NCBI GenBank assembly: GCA_031772625.1
Contig: CM062808.1
Span: 139,540,605-139,604,604, forward strand
Source: Pinus tabuliformis
Taxonomy: Eukaryota; Streptophyta; Pinopsida; Pinales; Pinaceae
Length of the DNA stretch: 64,000 bases
Reading direction: 5' to 3'
In this document: positions 1-10,744 of the stretch, piece by piece
How the letters are laid out: every line of letters starts with the position of its first letter
Numbering within the stretch: position 1 is the first letter of the stretch
Translations under genes and position numbers: made by a program
Notes under the pieces: generated by a model
Database searches by the model: none
What the model was told of the DNA's origin: nothing
Seen by the model: only the letters and a program-made list of their open reading frames with translations

Positions 1-926
1 TACCACATAATAAAAAAACAATGCAATCATTTTTAGGCCAGATTAATTTTGTAAAAAGATTTGTCCCAGATTTTTTGCAGATTGTTTTACCATTACAAAC
101 CATGATTAAGAAGAATTCAGTGTTTAAATGGGGACATATAGAAAAGGAAGCTTTTGATTCAATCAAGCAAGCAATCATAAATGCTCCTGCATTAAACACT
201 CCTGATTTTTCAAATCATTTCATTCTATATACTCTCGCATTTGATTCATCTTACGCAGCAATGCTGACACAAATCAATAATCAAAACTTGGAAGCACCAA
301 TTTCATTTTATAGTTCAAACCTTCAAGGTGCTGAACTCAATTACTTCGAAGTTGAAAAACAAGCCTTTGCTGTATATAAAGCCATTAAACACTTCAGGCC
401 CTTTCTCTTAAAGGCTCATACAAAAGTTATAGTCCCTTTTTCAGTAGTAAGACAGTTACTAATTCAAAGGGAATTGGGAGAAAAAAGGGCAAATTGGGTC
501 ACAGCATTATAAGAATATGATTTAGACATAAAACCAGCAAAGATTGTCAAAGGCCAAGGTTTTTGCAGGTTGTTAACAGGAGCTTCTAATATTCAAGAAC
601 ATGAAGGTACAAACGGTATTGAAGAAATCAATGAGATAAGTACAAACAATATTGAATCCCAATATGCAGATTTGATATTCTATTTAAAAAATGGTATGCT
701 CCTTCTAATCTTTCCTATAAAAATAAATGTGCCATAAGACTAAAGATAAAGAATTTCATGATTGTTGATGATGTGTTGTTTAGATGGAATTATGATTCAA
801 TTTTGTTAAGATGCTTAGAAAAACTTGAAGTGCAAAAGGTTTTGTAGGAACTACATGATGGTCCGGCAGGAGGACATTTTGGAGCTAATACAACAGCCCA
901 CAAAATTATTCATGCTGGATATTATT
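1..926 (+). pseudogene. Ty3/gypsy pol fragment: RNase H plus start of integrase
   Basis: The reading frame at 21-512 opens with a post-RT motif (SFLGQINFVKRFVPDF) and continues into a Ty3-type RNase H domain: FDSSYAAML around the first catalytic Asp, then SFYSSNLQGAELNY and a YFEVEKQAFA block. A TAA at about 510 breaks the frame. It resumes as EYDLDIKPAKIVKGQGFCRLL, typical of the RNase H end in non-chromovirus (Tat/Athila-like) elements. At about 845-926 the integrase zinc-binding start appears (ELHDGPAGGHFGANTTAHK...AGYYS), then similarity stops abruptly where a 44-bp repeat begins. No integrase core is seen. The 5' part of pol lies left of the window. The Tat/Athila assignment is from memory of motif style. 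The pol identity is secure. Confidence 0.85.
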
Positions 927-1084
927 CGACCGTGTCAATAATAAAGGAGCATATGAAGAGGCCTAACCAAATACTGATGCACAATAAAGCAAAGCCCCTC
1001 AATTCCTCCGATGCGATAAAGAAAATCGCAATCGGCAAATCGACCGTGTCAATAATAAAGGAACATATGAAGAGGCCTAACCAA
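927..1084. repeat. Pair of 44-bp direct repeats at the break in the gypsy pol
   Basis: A 44-bp segment starting CGACCGTGTCAATAATAAAG occurs at 927-970 and again at 1041-1084 with one or two mismatches. The first copy abuts the point where integrase homology ends. Between and after the copies are words such as GATGCGATAAAG and AATCGCAATCGGCA, which resemble words scattered through the LTRs of element L (16.4-17.0 kb and 21.2-21.8 kb). It may be a deletion scar or the edge of a second repeat. Confidence 0.7.
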
Positions 1085-1635
1085 AAACTCCCGATGCGAT
1101 AAAGCTAATCGTAATCGGCAATCGGTACTCGGTGGAGTCACATGATAAAGATATGAAGGACCATGCCAAATCCCAACTGCAATCTATTAATTGGGCGCAC
1201 ATCTTGAAAAGAAAATATACATTAAAGGAAGTTTGCATGCATTATATTGTATCACCTTTCGGTGATCGGAGATATTTAAAGTAAGTTTTAAAAGCCTTCT
1301 CTTTGACACTCCCAGTCACTGATCAATAATTTATTGCTGATCGCCGATCAATAAAATCTAAGGCATGCTTGAAACAATCATTCGACATATGGGCGACGTG
1401 ATGGGCATTTATGATGTTATTTACCATGATTAACAGTTTAAACAGCTATTCAATATTGCAGTTAAGGATGGATTTTTCAAAGGATTTTATCTGTGGTAAT
1501 CCTTAACTATATTTTATTTTATGCCAATCGACGTAATTCTGTTCATTATCATATTGGCTTGTAGCATCATTTTCTCTGTATCACTGTTTGCAACTGTTTG
1601 TGCAGAATTCTTCTTAAACTAGAGATATAGAGAAA
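1085..1635. other. Non-coding stretch before the long decayed ORF
   Basis: No coding potential is seen. It holds further GATGCGATA/ATCGG words (about 1095-1125), a GATCGCCGATC palindromic patch near 1339, and A/T-rich DNA leading to the ATG at 1636. It could be the leader of the following ORF, but no promoter element can be defended. Confidence 0.4.
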
Positions 1636-4600
1636 ATGGGTAAGAAATTAAAGAATTCCACAGCAATAGCTCCCACAGCAGTAGCTCATCCAGTCAAAGA
1701 TCCCAGACCAAGCAAGAAAGGATTAATCTCAGATACGACGTGCCTTGGTCTAGGAAACACTAGCTGGGAGAGCATTTACAATCTGATAGAAGCAGAGGAG
1801 CCTGAGGAATTATCAGAGGAAGCCACAACCGATTCAACTAACAAATCGGAAGGAACTCTTAAAGAATTGGCTTGTTCCTATATACACAGAATAGCAACGT
1901 GAGCTAAAATCCTGCCATATACTGACATAGTAAGATGGGTGGTGGAAAAAATTCCAGTCTCGGATAGAATCTTTTGCACAGCTGATGGGAGGATATTTGG
2001 CTCATTTCAGCCTGAGGATCTCATGACAATGTACCACTTACCTCAACCTGAGAAGCTATACAACAAGGCGTTCTTGGAAGCATTTGTAAAGGAGAACAAT
2101 TTAGAGTCAGCCCCAATAAAGCAATGGAGACATTTCCCCAAAAAACGCAAGCACAAGTCATCGGGTAAGTACTTTATTGACTCTTTGGCTTCCCCTTATT
2201 GTTATGCTGGGGATATGATGTGTAGGATGTGGGGAATACATGATTTGGCCAAATTTACCATAGAAATGGTCCCCCTAATGGAAGCTGCAATTAATGGTTA
2301 TGTGATGGATTGGGCTAATATCTTGTCCGATAAACTAGCCAAAACATTTTTAGAGTACAGAACAAATGCGCATAAAACTTCCCGGATTATTCCCCCATTC
2401 TATTACAGTGCTTATATTATGGATACTATTTGCTTTAATTCGAAATATCCAATACTTGGGTGGAAATGGACTTCTCAAGACTTGAATACAATCCATATTT
2501 ACCACCAGTAGTTATGGAAGGAAAATTACAAAAATCATTTGTATAAAATTTGCAATGGTTTTATTCTCCCTCTATATTATTCTATTTTTAGTAAACTTGC
2601 TCCAAGGATATCCCCGGAAGCAGAAATTGATTTAATAGTAGTAGGCAGTTGGTTCGGGGAGGAGAAATTTACTTATATAAGGCTTTTTGGTATCCTTACT
2701 AAACCACATGTTCTTCCGTTGTATGTGCCCGATAAATTGTTAGCCTGGGAGTTGGCCTACCAAATAATAGTAGAAGGAACATCCAGAACCCTTAAGGATT
2801 CAAAGAAGCACATGTGGCCAATCTTCCCTTTACGGTGCGGCATTTTCACTCTGCATGACTACAAGCATGCAGAGAAGGAGACAGAAAATATGCTAATGCT
2901 GAATCTTGCCACAATTCCTATAGGCCATATGATCCAAGACAAGTTGCTTATAATGTCACATCTCAGGCCAAACTTGCTAAGTTTGATCATAAAGCCGATG
3001 AATTCGATGATTTATTTTCCTTAGCTGAATCATTATTTCAAGTTAAAACATTGGCCAGGATGAGGTATCAAGATGAAGGGCTAGAAATGTTTAATAGGCT
3101 TAGGGACCAGAGGTTGCAAACTCTGCCCTTAGACCTATTAGCCACAACCCCGATAGTCCAGTCAAGCGAAATTGAACAGCAAGCTATTGATAAAGCTCCT
3201 GCAGTGGAAAAAGTTCCTGAGAAGGAAAAAAACACCAGAGCAGAGCAAGGATAAGAAAAGGGTAGTGAACTTATTGATTCAGACATTCATACTGATCCAA
3301 ACTACTCAAAGAATGGCAACAATTTGACTCAATTATCAGCAATACTAAGAGCTTGCAGGGATTTAGTACACCTGAAGTAACAACTGGATAGAAGACAACA
3401 ACTAATACAGTTCCAACTGAAGGGACTAGTGGCCCATCCATGCCCGAGACAGATGTTGGAATGATTCTAGAGAACCCTTTCGATGAGATTGTTCTACATG
3501 TAGAAGAAAGACCACCCTTAGATGTCTTCTACAACTCTAAGCATAGGGCTGTAATAAAGAGACAAAGGAAAAAGAGAAAACTTGATCAATCTTCTCTTTT
3601 ACCTACACAGATGGAGATAACTAATGTGGTATGGAGAGAGGAAGTCAACCCTTCTGAAGATCTTACTAAACTCTCTTAGTATGCCGGGGCATATACAACA
3701 GCTACTATGGACAAGGCATTGGAAGTCAACAATTTGCTTAAAGAAAAGGATCAAGTGATCATCTCACTGGAGACACAGGTACAAGAAAAACAACAGAGGA
3801 TAGAGCAGTTAGAGTAGCAATTAGCAGCACAGAAGCAGTCAAACAACCAATTAAATGAGCAATTTCTCAAAGAGAAACAGAGGATAGACCAACATGCAGT
3901 TCAAAAGAAAAAAGAGTTGTCTCAAGCATTGAACAAGCTAAAGACAATGAATGAACAATTGAGCAAATCGAAAGATGAACAGATTGCTCAGCTATCATTA
4001 CAAATAGAAAGGTTCAAGGAATTTCCTAAGGTAGAGGAATTCAAATCAGAGGCTCTCCAAATAACTAAAGCATTATCTACTCAGTTGAACTTGTTATGTA
4101 ATAATATTTCTCTTGTTCCTCCCTTTTGTGAGATTTCCTCGTCTATGATTGATAAGTTAGTTGACGATAGAAAAAAGTTGGAGCAGGCAGATGAAACACT
4201 AACAGAGTTTCTTTCTTGGCAAGAAACCAAGGAAGGACAAGCCGCAAATCTGCCTCAAATTCTGGAATCACATAAGGAAATCCTGTTCCTTGAGTGGCAA
4301 ACTCAACTGATGAAGGAAGAAAGGACAACATCAAGATGTAGATCGACGAATGGTAATTTAGTGGAATTGATTAATAATACTCTTTATTTTTCAAATTTAA
4401 TTTTAGAATGTACCCTAGGGAAATTACCATCAGTTAAAGCATTGGAGAAGACATGAAAGCAAGAGCTGGAAAAGAGGCAGAGATTAATTGCAGGCATCCA
4501 AACATTAACATGGGAAACATTTTGGTTCTTCCTTGTGAAACCATATAGTCAAATGAAAACAATAAAATGCCTAACTAATGCAATCGGTTACATGATTCCT

Positions 4601-4720
4601 GAAATCACGTATGCCACCTATACTGCCCAGCTGCATTCGCGTATGAGACATCCTCCAGAGCTACAGCCAATGCTTGCCATATGCCAGATCAAGCCAAAAG
4701 ATAGTCAGCCGAAACAATGA
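1636..4720 (+). pseudogene. Decayed ORF of about 1,025 codons, unrecognised, with C-terminal coiled coil
   Basis: Reading frames 1636-1902, 1939-2511 and 2539-3024 share one frame, separated only by single stops (TGA about 1902, TAG about 2511). A frameshift near 2927 moves the protein to the frame that carries it to 3254. It then resumes in a third frame from 3440 to 4720, with stops near 3679, 3817 and 4456. Visible parts: an acidic N-terminus; a globular region rich in W/Y/F (FCTADGRIFGSF, SPYCYAGDMMCRMWGIHD, GSWFGEEKFTYIRLFG); a basic NLS-like KRQRKKRK at about 3558-3590; then a Gln/Lys/Glu-rich coiled coil at about 3700-4040. The sequence is too protein-like over 3 kb to be chance. It lies between two retroelement pol regions, so it may be an accessory retrotransposon ORF, but a host gene is possible. 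I cannot name the family. Confidence 0.65.
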
Positions 4721-5400
4721 ACCATCCTTACCGACTGCAAGCATATCCATTTCGGAGAGATTTTCTTGTATTTGTGATTTTGTATGAAGACTTGGATTGC
4801 AAGTTGCACTATTGTGCTTCCAATGTATATTTTTTTATGAAACTGGACCTGTATTCTGAGCTTTTAATGAAGAGTACTTTTGTCTGATATGCACTACTAC
4901 TTCCTATAAGAGTATTTTTAAGTTAGAGAGTGGGATCCAAATGCAAATTCATGTCGAAAGGATTCAAACACATATGGTACTATTATCTATGTTTTGTTTC
5001 ATTATTTTATGTGAACTAGCATTCATTCATTTTTGCTATTTTTGATGTATGTATAAGCTCTTACAGCAATCACTTTTACTTATCAGTATTGAATGTTCAA
5101 GAGTTGTTATCTTTCATCTATATATGTGTCAAAGATATATAAAGATCAATGCAATAATGTTTTAATTATTACTTTTTTTAAATATTTGAACAAAGTAATT
5201 ATCATATGAATGAATGTTTTTGTTTAAAAGTAAAGTCATCTATATGCTTACTTTTCAATAAGAACCATTAAGAGTTGCACAAAAACAAAGATTTCCTGGG
5301 ATAGATTAGTTAATTACATTATTGCATTTTAGAATAAATCTTTCAGCATTTTCCATTAGATATAAGTAAATTAAACATTTATCCATCCCATTCATAAATC
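4721..5400. other. A/T-rich non-coding DNA
   Basis: No coding potential or RNA gene is seen. It would include the 3' flank of the decayed ORF. I looked here for a 5' LTR of the downstream chromovirus (something starting TGTTAGGTCC) and did not find one, so that element is probably 5'-truncated. Confidence 0.4.
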
Positions 5401-5487
5401 ATTTGGGAACTGGTCCCATTATATCCAGTCAGAGCCACCAGACCAAATGGAAAAGGAGCTGCCTTCAAGGTCCAGACCGGGTGGTTT

Positions 5488-6198
5488 TCCCTGATGTTGA
5501 TGCAGCAATTTTCGAGGCATCAACAGGTTGACACCACAACAATTGGAAGAAAAAAAGCAAAAGGGCTTTGTTACAGTTGTGATAAAAAATACACTAAAGG
5601 TCATAAGTGTGGCGAGAAGAAATTGTTTTACATAGATTTTGAAGAGGAAGAAAAGGAACAAGAAACGTCAAAAGAAGAGGATATACACCAAGAAAAAACC
5701 CTAGAGAAAGAAGAAATGAATCAAACCATATCTTGTAATGCATTAACCAGAATTACCACTCCTCAAACTATCAAGATACAAGGGAATATCAAGAAGAAAA
5801 AGCTAATAATGTTGATTGATTCGGGAATTACCCATAATTTTATTCATTGTAAGATAGCCAAGGAATTGAATTACTTCCTATATCTAACATGAGAGTGACA
5901 AGTGATGATTGTAAGTGGAGGAACCATAAATTTCTCTGGAAAGTGCCATAATATCAAGCTATCCATGGGAGAATATGTATTGAATATTCCAATGCTTTCC
6001 ATTCCAATGGGTGGTGTTGATGTTGTACTAGGAGTCCAATGGCTACAATCCTTGGGTACAATAGCTTTTAATTTTCAAGAAATTTTCATGAAATTTTCTT
6101 CGGAAGGAAAGGAAGTCGAATTAAGGGGTATCACAAGGAAACTAGGAAATATAATCAACTCTAATGGGATGATAAAGCTTCTAAATAAGGAACAATGA
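5488..6198 (+). pseudogene. Chromovirus gag C-terminus and protease
   Basis: A CCHC zinc knuckle reads CYSCDKKYTKGHKC (about 5569-5610). Just before it, INRLTPQQLEE lies in another frame, so an indel sits in the A-run near 5550. An acidic EEEEKEQE linker follows, then the retropepsin-like motif LIDSGITHNFI (about 5812-5845). After stops near 5892 the protease tail continues (GGVDVVLGVQWLQSLG, a form of the conserved G-x-D/x-x-L-G block) to 6198. In a live element this Gag-Pro segment would package RNA and mature the polyprotein. Here at least three lesions break it. Confidence 0.85.
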
Positions 6199-6271
6199 GG
6201 CGTAATTTCACAATTACGTTCACTAGAGGTTCCCACATCGAAATCATCTATTTCTCTAGATCCAAAAAGTA

Positions 6272-7029
6272 TTGGACAACCATTCCAAGTTATTTGAGAC
6301 TCCCAAAATCCTCCCTCCTATTCATGATCATGATCACGCTATTGATTTGATTCCAAGAAGTGTTCCTCCAAACATCAGGCCTTACAGATATCCCTATGCC
6401 CAAACGAGTGAAATTCAATGTATGGTTGCAAAAATGCTAGAGGCTGGTATAATTCAACCTAGTCAAACTTCTATCTCTGCTCCAGTAGTATTGGTGCACA
6501 GGAAGGATGGGTCATGATGCATGTGTTAGGATTATAGGGAGCTCAACAAGTTCACTATTAAAGATAAATTTCCCATTCCTTTCATTGATGAATTATTGGA
6601 TGAATTGCATGGATCAATTTACTTCACCAAGTTTGATCTTCGTTCAGGATATCATCAAATCAGAATGAAGACTGAAAACATTCCAAAAACAACATTTAGA
6701 ACTCATGAGGGTCATTATGAATTTTTGGTCATGCCTTTTAGCCTTACCAATGCACCTTCTACATTTCAAGGTTTGATGAATTCCATTTTCAAACCCTTCC
6801 TTAGAAAATTTGTGTTAGTATTTTTTGACGATATACTAATCTATAGAAAGTCTTGGAAGGATCATGTTCAACATGTTAACAATGTGCTCCAACCATTGGA
6901 GGAGAAACAAGTATATGAAAAAGTATCCAAATGTTTCTTTGAATTACAAGAGGTGGAATATTTGGGTCATGTTGGATCTCATGAAGGTGTGAAGGTGGAC
7001 CCTAGAAAAATTAAAGCCATTAAGGAATG
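6272..7029 (+). pseudogene. Chromovirus reverse transcriptase, N-terminal half
   Basis: From 6272 to 6517: PRSVPPNIRPYRYPYAQ and an IIQPSQTSISAPVVLVHRKDGS block. After a TGA the frame resumes in [15 protein letters not shown], then the fingers/palm motifs [34 protein letters not shown] and the catalytic FFDD box (about 6817-6835). It ends at [12 protein letters not shown] because element G is inserted at 7030. The RT continues at 12961 after the target duplication. Confidence 0.9.
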
Positions 7030-9256
7030 TGTTATCACCAAAATAGGACCCTGATAGGCTACTGATCAGACTATCTCGGTGTAACTATTTCAAACCAATC
7101 TTTAGACTAAGGCTTAGCCTCCTCAGCCTGAGAGGGCTCTCTCAAAGGGTTAATGATTTAGATTAAAGATATGAATAGATGGCTAACTCTATGGTTTGTA
7201 ATTGTATATGTTTATAGGTTGAAAGATGAAGGCTGGCTACCATTGGGCTATGGAGTCAAAGTATGTTTCAGTACCACAACAAGATCAGCTTAACATGAAG
7301 TCAGGGCATTCAGCATTTGAATATTCAGAACACAACACACATATGGAACCACAGCTCATAAGTGCACACAGGAAGTCAGAGCACAATCAGTGAATTCTGA
7401 GTGATTGTACACCTATGCAACTGTAAACAAAACTAAGGAAAGGACAACACACATTTTGAATATAAGAAATCCTTCATGAATCCTGAGTAGTGAAGCCAAA
7501 GCATTCTACCTAGCATGGAAGTCAAGGCATTATAGAGTTCGAGTGTAGAAATGACAATACAAAACAGTGAAACATAGTAAGTTTATCTATGAAGGAAGTC
7601 AGAGCATCAATGATGAATTCTGAGTATCATAAGTAAACACCACTGCAATGTAAGTATTGGAAGATGCCATCATAACAAGAACATACAAGAACTCTTCATG
7701 AATCTTGAGTTGTCTAAGTAGAAATCTGCATTAGGTTAAAAATATACACAGTCTGCACATAGAGCAGCAGCTGAGCCAAAAAGTCTCCAACCCTTTGCTA
7801 ATTCAACCTCTTGCTCTATATAAAGCATTTACAATTAGGATTCCATCATCCCTCATCAAGAGAATTCGAATTTTCCATCAGTGACACCTATTCTAACCAT
7901 AAAACAAGACTTTAAATGCATTTGACACCTAACTAGCAGTCCTAGAGACCTAATACAACTAGGAGTGTAACTCCTTATTATGATTACAACAAACTTATCT
8001 AAACATTTAAAACATTATTTGACACCTAACACTCCATGAAGTCGAATTTGATGAAGCCTCCCACGTGGTCATCTGACTGCTGAAGACAAACCCTAGAAAT
8101 TAGGGAACATGTTTCCCTGTTTTTAGGTTTAGGATCCCTGAAAATGGCACGTGGGACAGAGCCTTTATCTCCTCATCCATGACACATTTTACAAAACTGA
8201 AGGAGGTTTTTGTAGCCCATGTTGTCTAGAACAAAAACCTCTCCTGGGTTTTTAAAACATTCCTCCAGCTGTTTAGAATCTGTCCTTGAAAAACACGTGT
8301 CAAACAGGAAACTGTCCCTTGCTTTGTTCTGGCTGAAAAATAGGTCTTGGGACAGAGGTCATAACTTCTCGTAAAAATTGTATTTGGAAAAACTGAAGGA
8401 GGTTTTTGTGAAACAATCCATGCTGAACAAAAACCTCTTTTTTTTCTTTGAAACACTACTCCAGCTGCCCAGAATCGATCCTTGAAGAAGACGTGTAAAA
8501 CAGGGAATTTTGATTCTTTGAAAAACTGCACCTACAGCAGTTTTGTAGCGCAACTTTGGTCACCCGTTTCTCCCAGATCATAATGAATTTGAGGAAACTT
8601 AAGGTGGATTTTTTGAATCAATCCATGCTGAACAAAAACCTCTCTTTTTTTTTTGAAACATCGTTCCTACCGCCCAAAATAAGTCTTTGAAAAACCGTTG
8701 TCAAAAAGGAGATGAAAAACGGCACCTACAGCAGTTTCGTAGCGCAACTTTGGTCCTTCATTTCTCCCAGATCATAATGGAATTGAAGAAATTGGAAGAG
8801 GTTTTTGTACTTTAGTATCTTAGGAATAAAAACCTCTTTCAATTTTCAGAGATGAGTTTTCAACTGCTCAGAAAAGCTTCTGGAAGTTAACTAGTAAAAC
8901 AGTTTTTTCTGCTGAAACAGGCTGCTACAGGGGTTTCGTAGCGCTATGAAAACATTGATTTCGTAGCGCAAAACAGGATTTTTACACTGTCTGCACTACG
9001 AAAACATGGATTCGTAGCTAGTTTCAAAATTTCTCCGAAATTATGTGAGATATTTCTTCTAAACACATGGTGAGGCTTCTAGGACATGGAATGAGGCTAT
9101 CAAACTTTATTTGAAGATGGACATGAGACTCTAACCCTATGATTTAGACTCTAAAACATAAAAATGACTTCACCATGACTTGACCATGACTGATACAAGA
9201 ATTGAGAAACCATGTAAGTTGTCCAAATTTTTTAAGGAAGTTTTACAGTGATAACA
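7030..9256 (-). repeat. Element G 3' LTR (left copy)
   Basis: 2,227 bp, TG...CA bounded. The segment 8190-8840 is a degenerate tandem array of about 195-205 bp, described separately. TAGCGC/GCTACGAA words recur near 8940-9020. Confidence 0.95.
8202..8838. repeat. Four phased hairpins in tandem units inside the G LTR
   Basis: Inverted repeats of the form GAGGTTTTTGT...ACAAAAACCTC lie at 8202-8244, 8398-8438, 8603-8644 and 8796-8838. They are spaced about 193-205 bp apart within diverged tandem units that share CTCCCAGATCATAAT and CATGCTGAACAAAAACC words. The loops are about 17-20 nt. The same four occur in the other LTR at about 11912-12552. Long open frames on the minus strand here are by-products of the repeat and not genes. 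Confidence 0.8.
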
Positions 9257-9506
9257 ATGGCTCCACTAGGGATAGTGTGCCCTTGTGGTACATTAAGAAC
9301 CTGTAGCTCCAGTGCCGCTATCCATCCTCTAGAAGAAAACTTTGAACTTCTGCCCAATTTGCTCCTCAAGCCTTGAATGATTTTTTGTAAGAAGAATTCA
9401 AACTGTACCTACTGAAATAGATGCTCAGTCAACCTACCCTGAGCTTATTTGCACATTCCTACCTACCCTATCAGCTGCAAGCTCCACTTGTAGCTCAAGC
9501 AACATG

Positions 9507-10556
9507 CTATTTCCAATAAAGCCAATCAATTGTCCTTTCTGATATGGGAGGCTCTTGACTGCATTCAACCTCAAAATAACCATGATAGTGAGATGACCAA
9601 TTCAACTTATAATGTACCTGATCTTCATAATGCAAATGAAAATGAAATACTGGTGTGCAAAGCTTTGCCATGTATTCACTTATAGGGTCAAAGAAGACAT
9701 GGTTATTTTGATGATCATAAGAACACTCTACATCTTTAGACAACTGATTCTCAACCACACAAAATTCCTTTGATGTGCTATCCAACTGCCTTTCTGCATG
9801 ATTCTCATAAACAACGTAATTTTCCTCACTATTGTTATCATTCTTTGAAGTAAGCTGCTGCAAGGAATTACAAAATTGAACAACCTTTTCTTCTGCCTGA
9901 GGATTATAAGAAATTTCTTCCAGTATTTCTTCTTGGTGTTTGCAATCAATTTCATATTCTTTATGATCAAAACATTGACAAATCTACTGCATCTTTTCAT
10001 TCATATCAAAGGATGAAACATGGTTTTCACAAATAAACCCCTGCTGATCTTCATGCTGCGTTTCATGAGATGTTATGCTTTCTTCTTGGTGCTGAAATGC
10101 ATTGTTATGAAGAGCCTCTCAAATTTCTTCATCCATAAATTCATCATCATCATAACAATCCTCCAAATATTGAATAAAACTCGTAGAATGTTTACAACAG
10201 TCTTTGACCAGCAATAAGGAGGGATGACACTCTTTATACATGTCATAGAACACATCATGGAAATCAGCAAGAGAATATAATGAACCGTTTTCCAAACTTT
10301 TATACCAAGACCATGCTTTTCCTTCTAAGGTGGTCATAAACATCGTCATGAGACAATCTTCAGGGAACTGAACCTTAAGACTGCGTACTTGCATATGGAA
10401 CCTAACCAAATGAAGAGAAGCATTGTCTTTCTTTTCATCTTTTAATATCAGAAGATCCTCTAACCAATCAACCTTTGGCATAGGATTTGGAAAACCAGGG
10501 ATATGAGACCGATTCACAGGAGCATACCTGGCATTCATTCTTGCAGTGGAATTCAT
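9507..10556 (-). pseudogene. Gag-like protein of element G
   Basis: One minus-strand frame of about 350 codons begins MNSTARMNARYAPVN about 170 bp inside the primer-binding site. It shows the plant retrotransposon Gag core: PEDCLMTMFMTTLEGKAW, then WYKSLENGSLYSLADFHDVF. After the core the protein is acidic and His/Gln/Asn-rich with no zinc knuckle. In-frame stops lie at about 10119 (TGA) and 9985 (TAG). The frame ends at 9507, with nothing recognisable of protease or polymerase before the 3' LTR. Confidence 0.75.
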
Positions 10557-10721
10557 CTTGAAACTTCATCAAGCTACTGATCTTCTAGCAGTGGAGTCAC
10601 CTTCCAATTTCTTATTCGATGTGTGGAGTCGCCAAGGTAGTTTTGCAGCCTCAAAAAGATGTCTGAGCTCCTACTACCTTCAGAAGTTCAACCTCTTAAT
10701 TTCGGGAATGAATAGACTTCA

Positions 10722-10741
10722 GGCTCCCGGCAGACGCACCA
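10722..10741 (-). promoter_or_regulatory. Primer-binding site of element G
   Basis: Read on the minus strand, TGGTGCGTCTGCCGGGAGCC follows the right LTR by three bases and begins with TGG, as needed to pair with a tRNA 3'-CCA end. I do not assign the tRNA. This site fixes the element's orientation as minus. Confidence 0.6.
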
Positions 10742-10744
10742 AAA

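Noticed and set aside
927-1140. CRISPR-like or satellite array
   Set aside because: Only two repeat copies, unequal spacing, and a plant nuclear context.
8226-8553. Open frames of 64-101 codons on the minus strand of the G LTRs (also 11934-12440)
   Set aside because: They follow the tandem repeat, recur in both LTRs, overlap in several frames and match no protein family.
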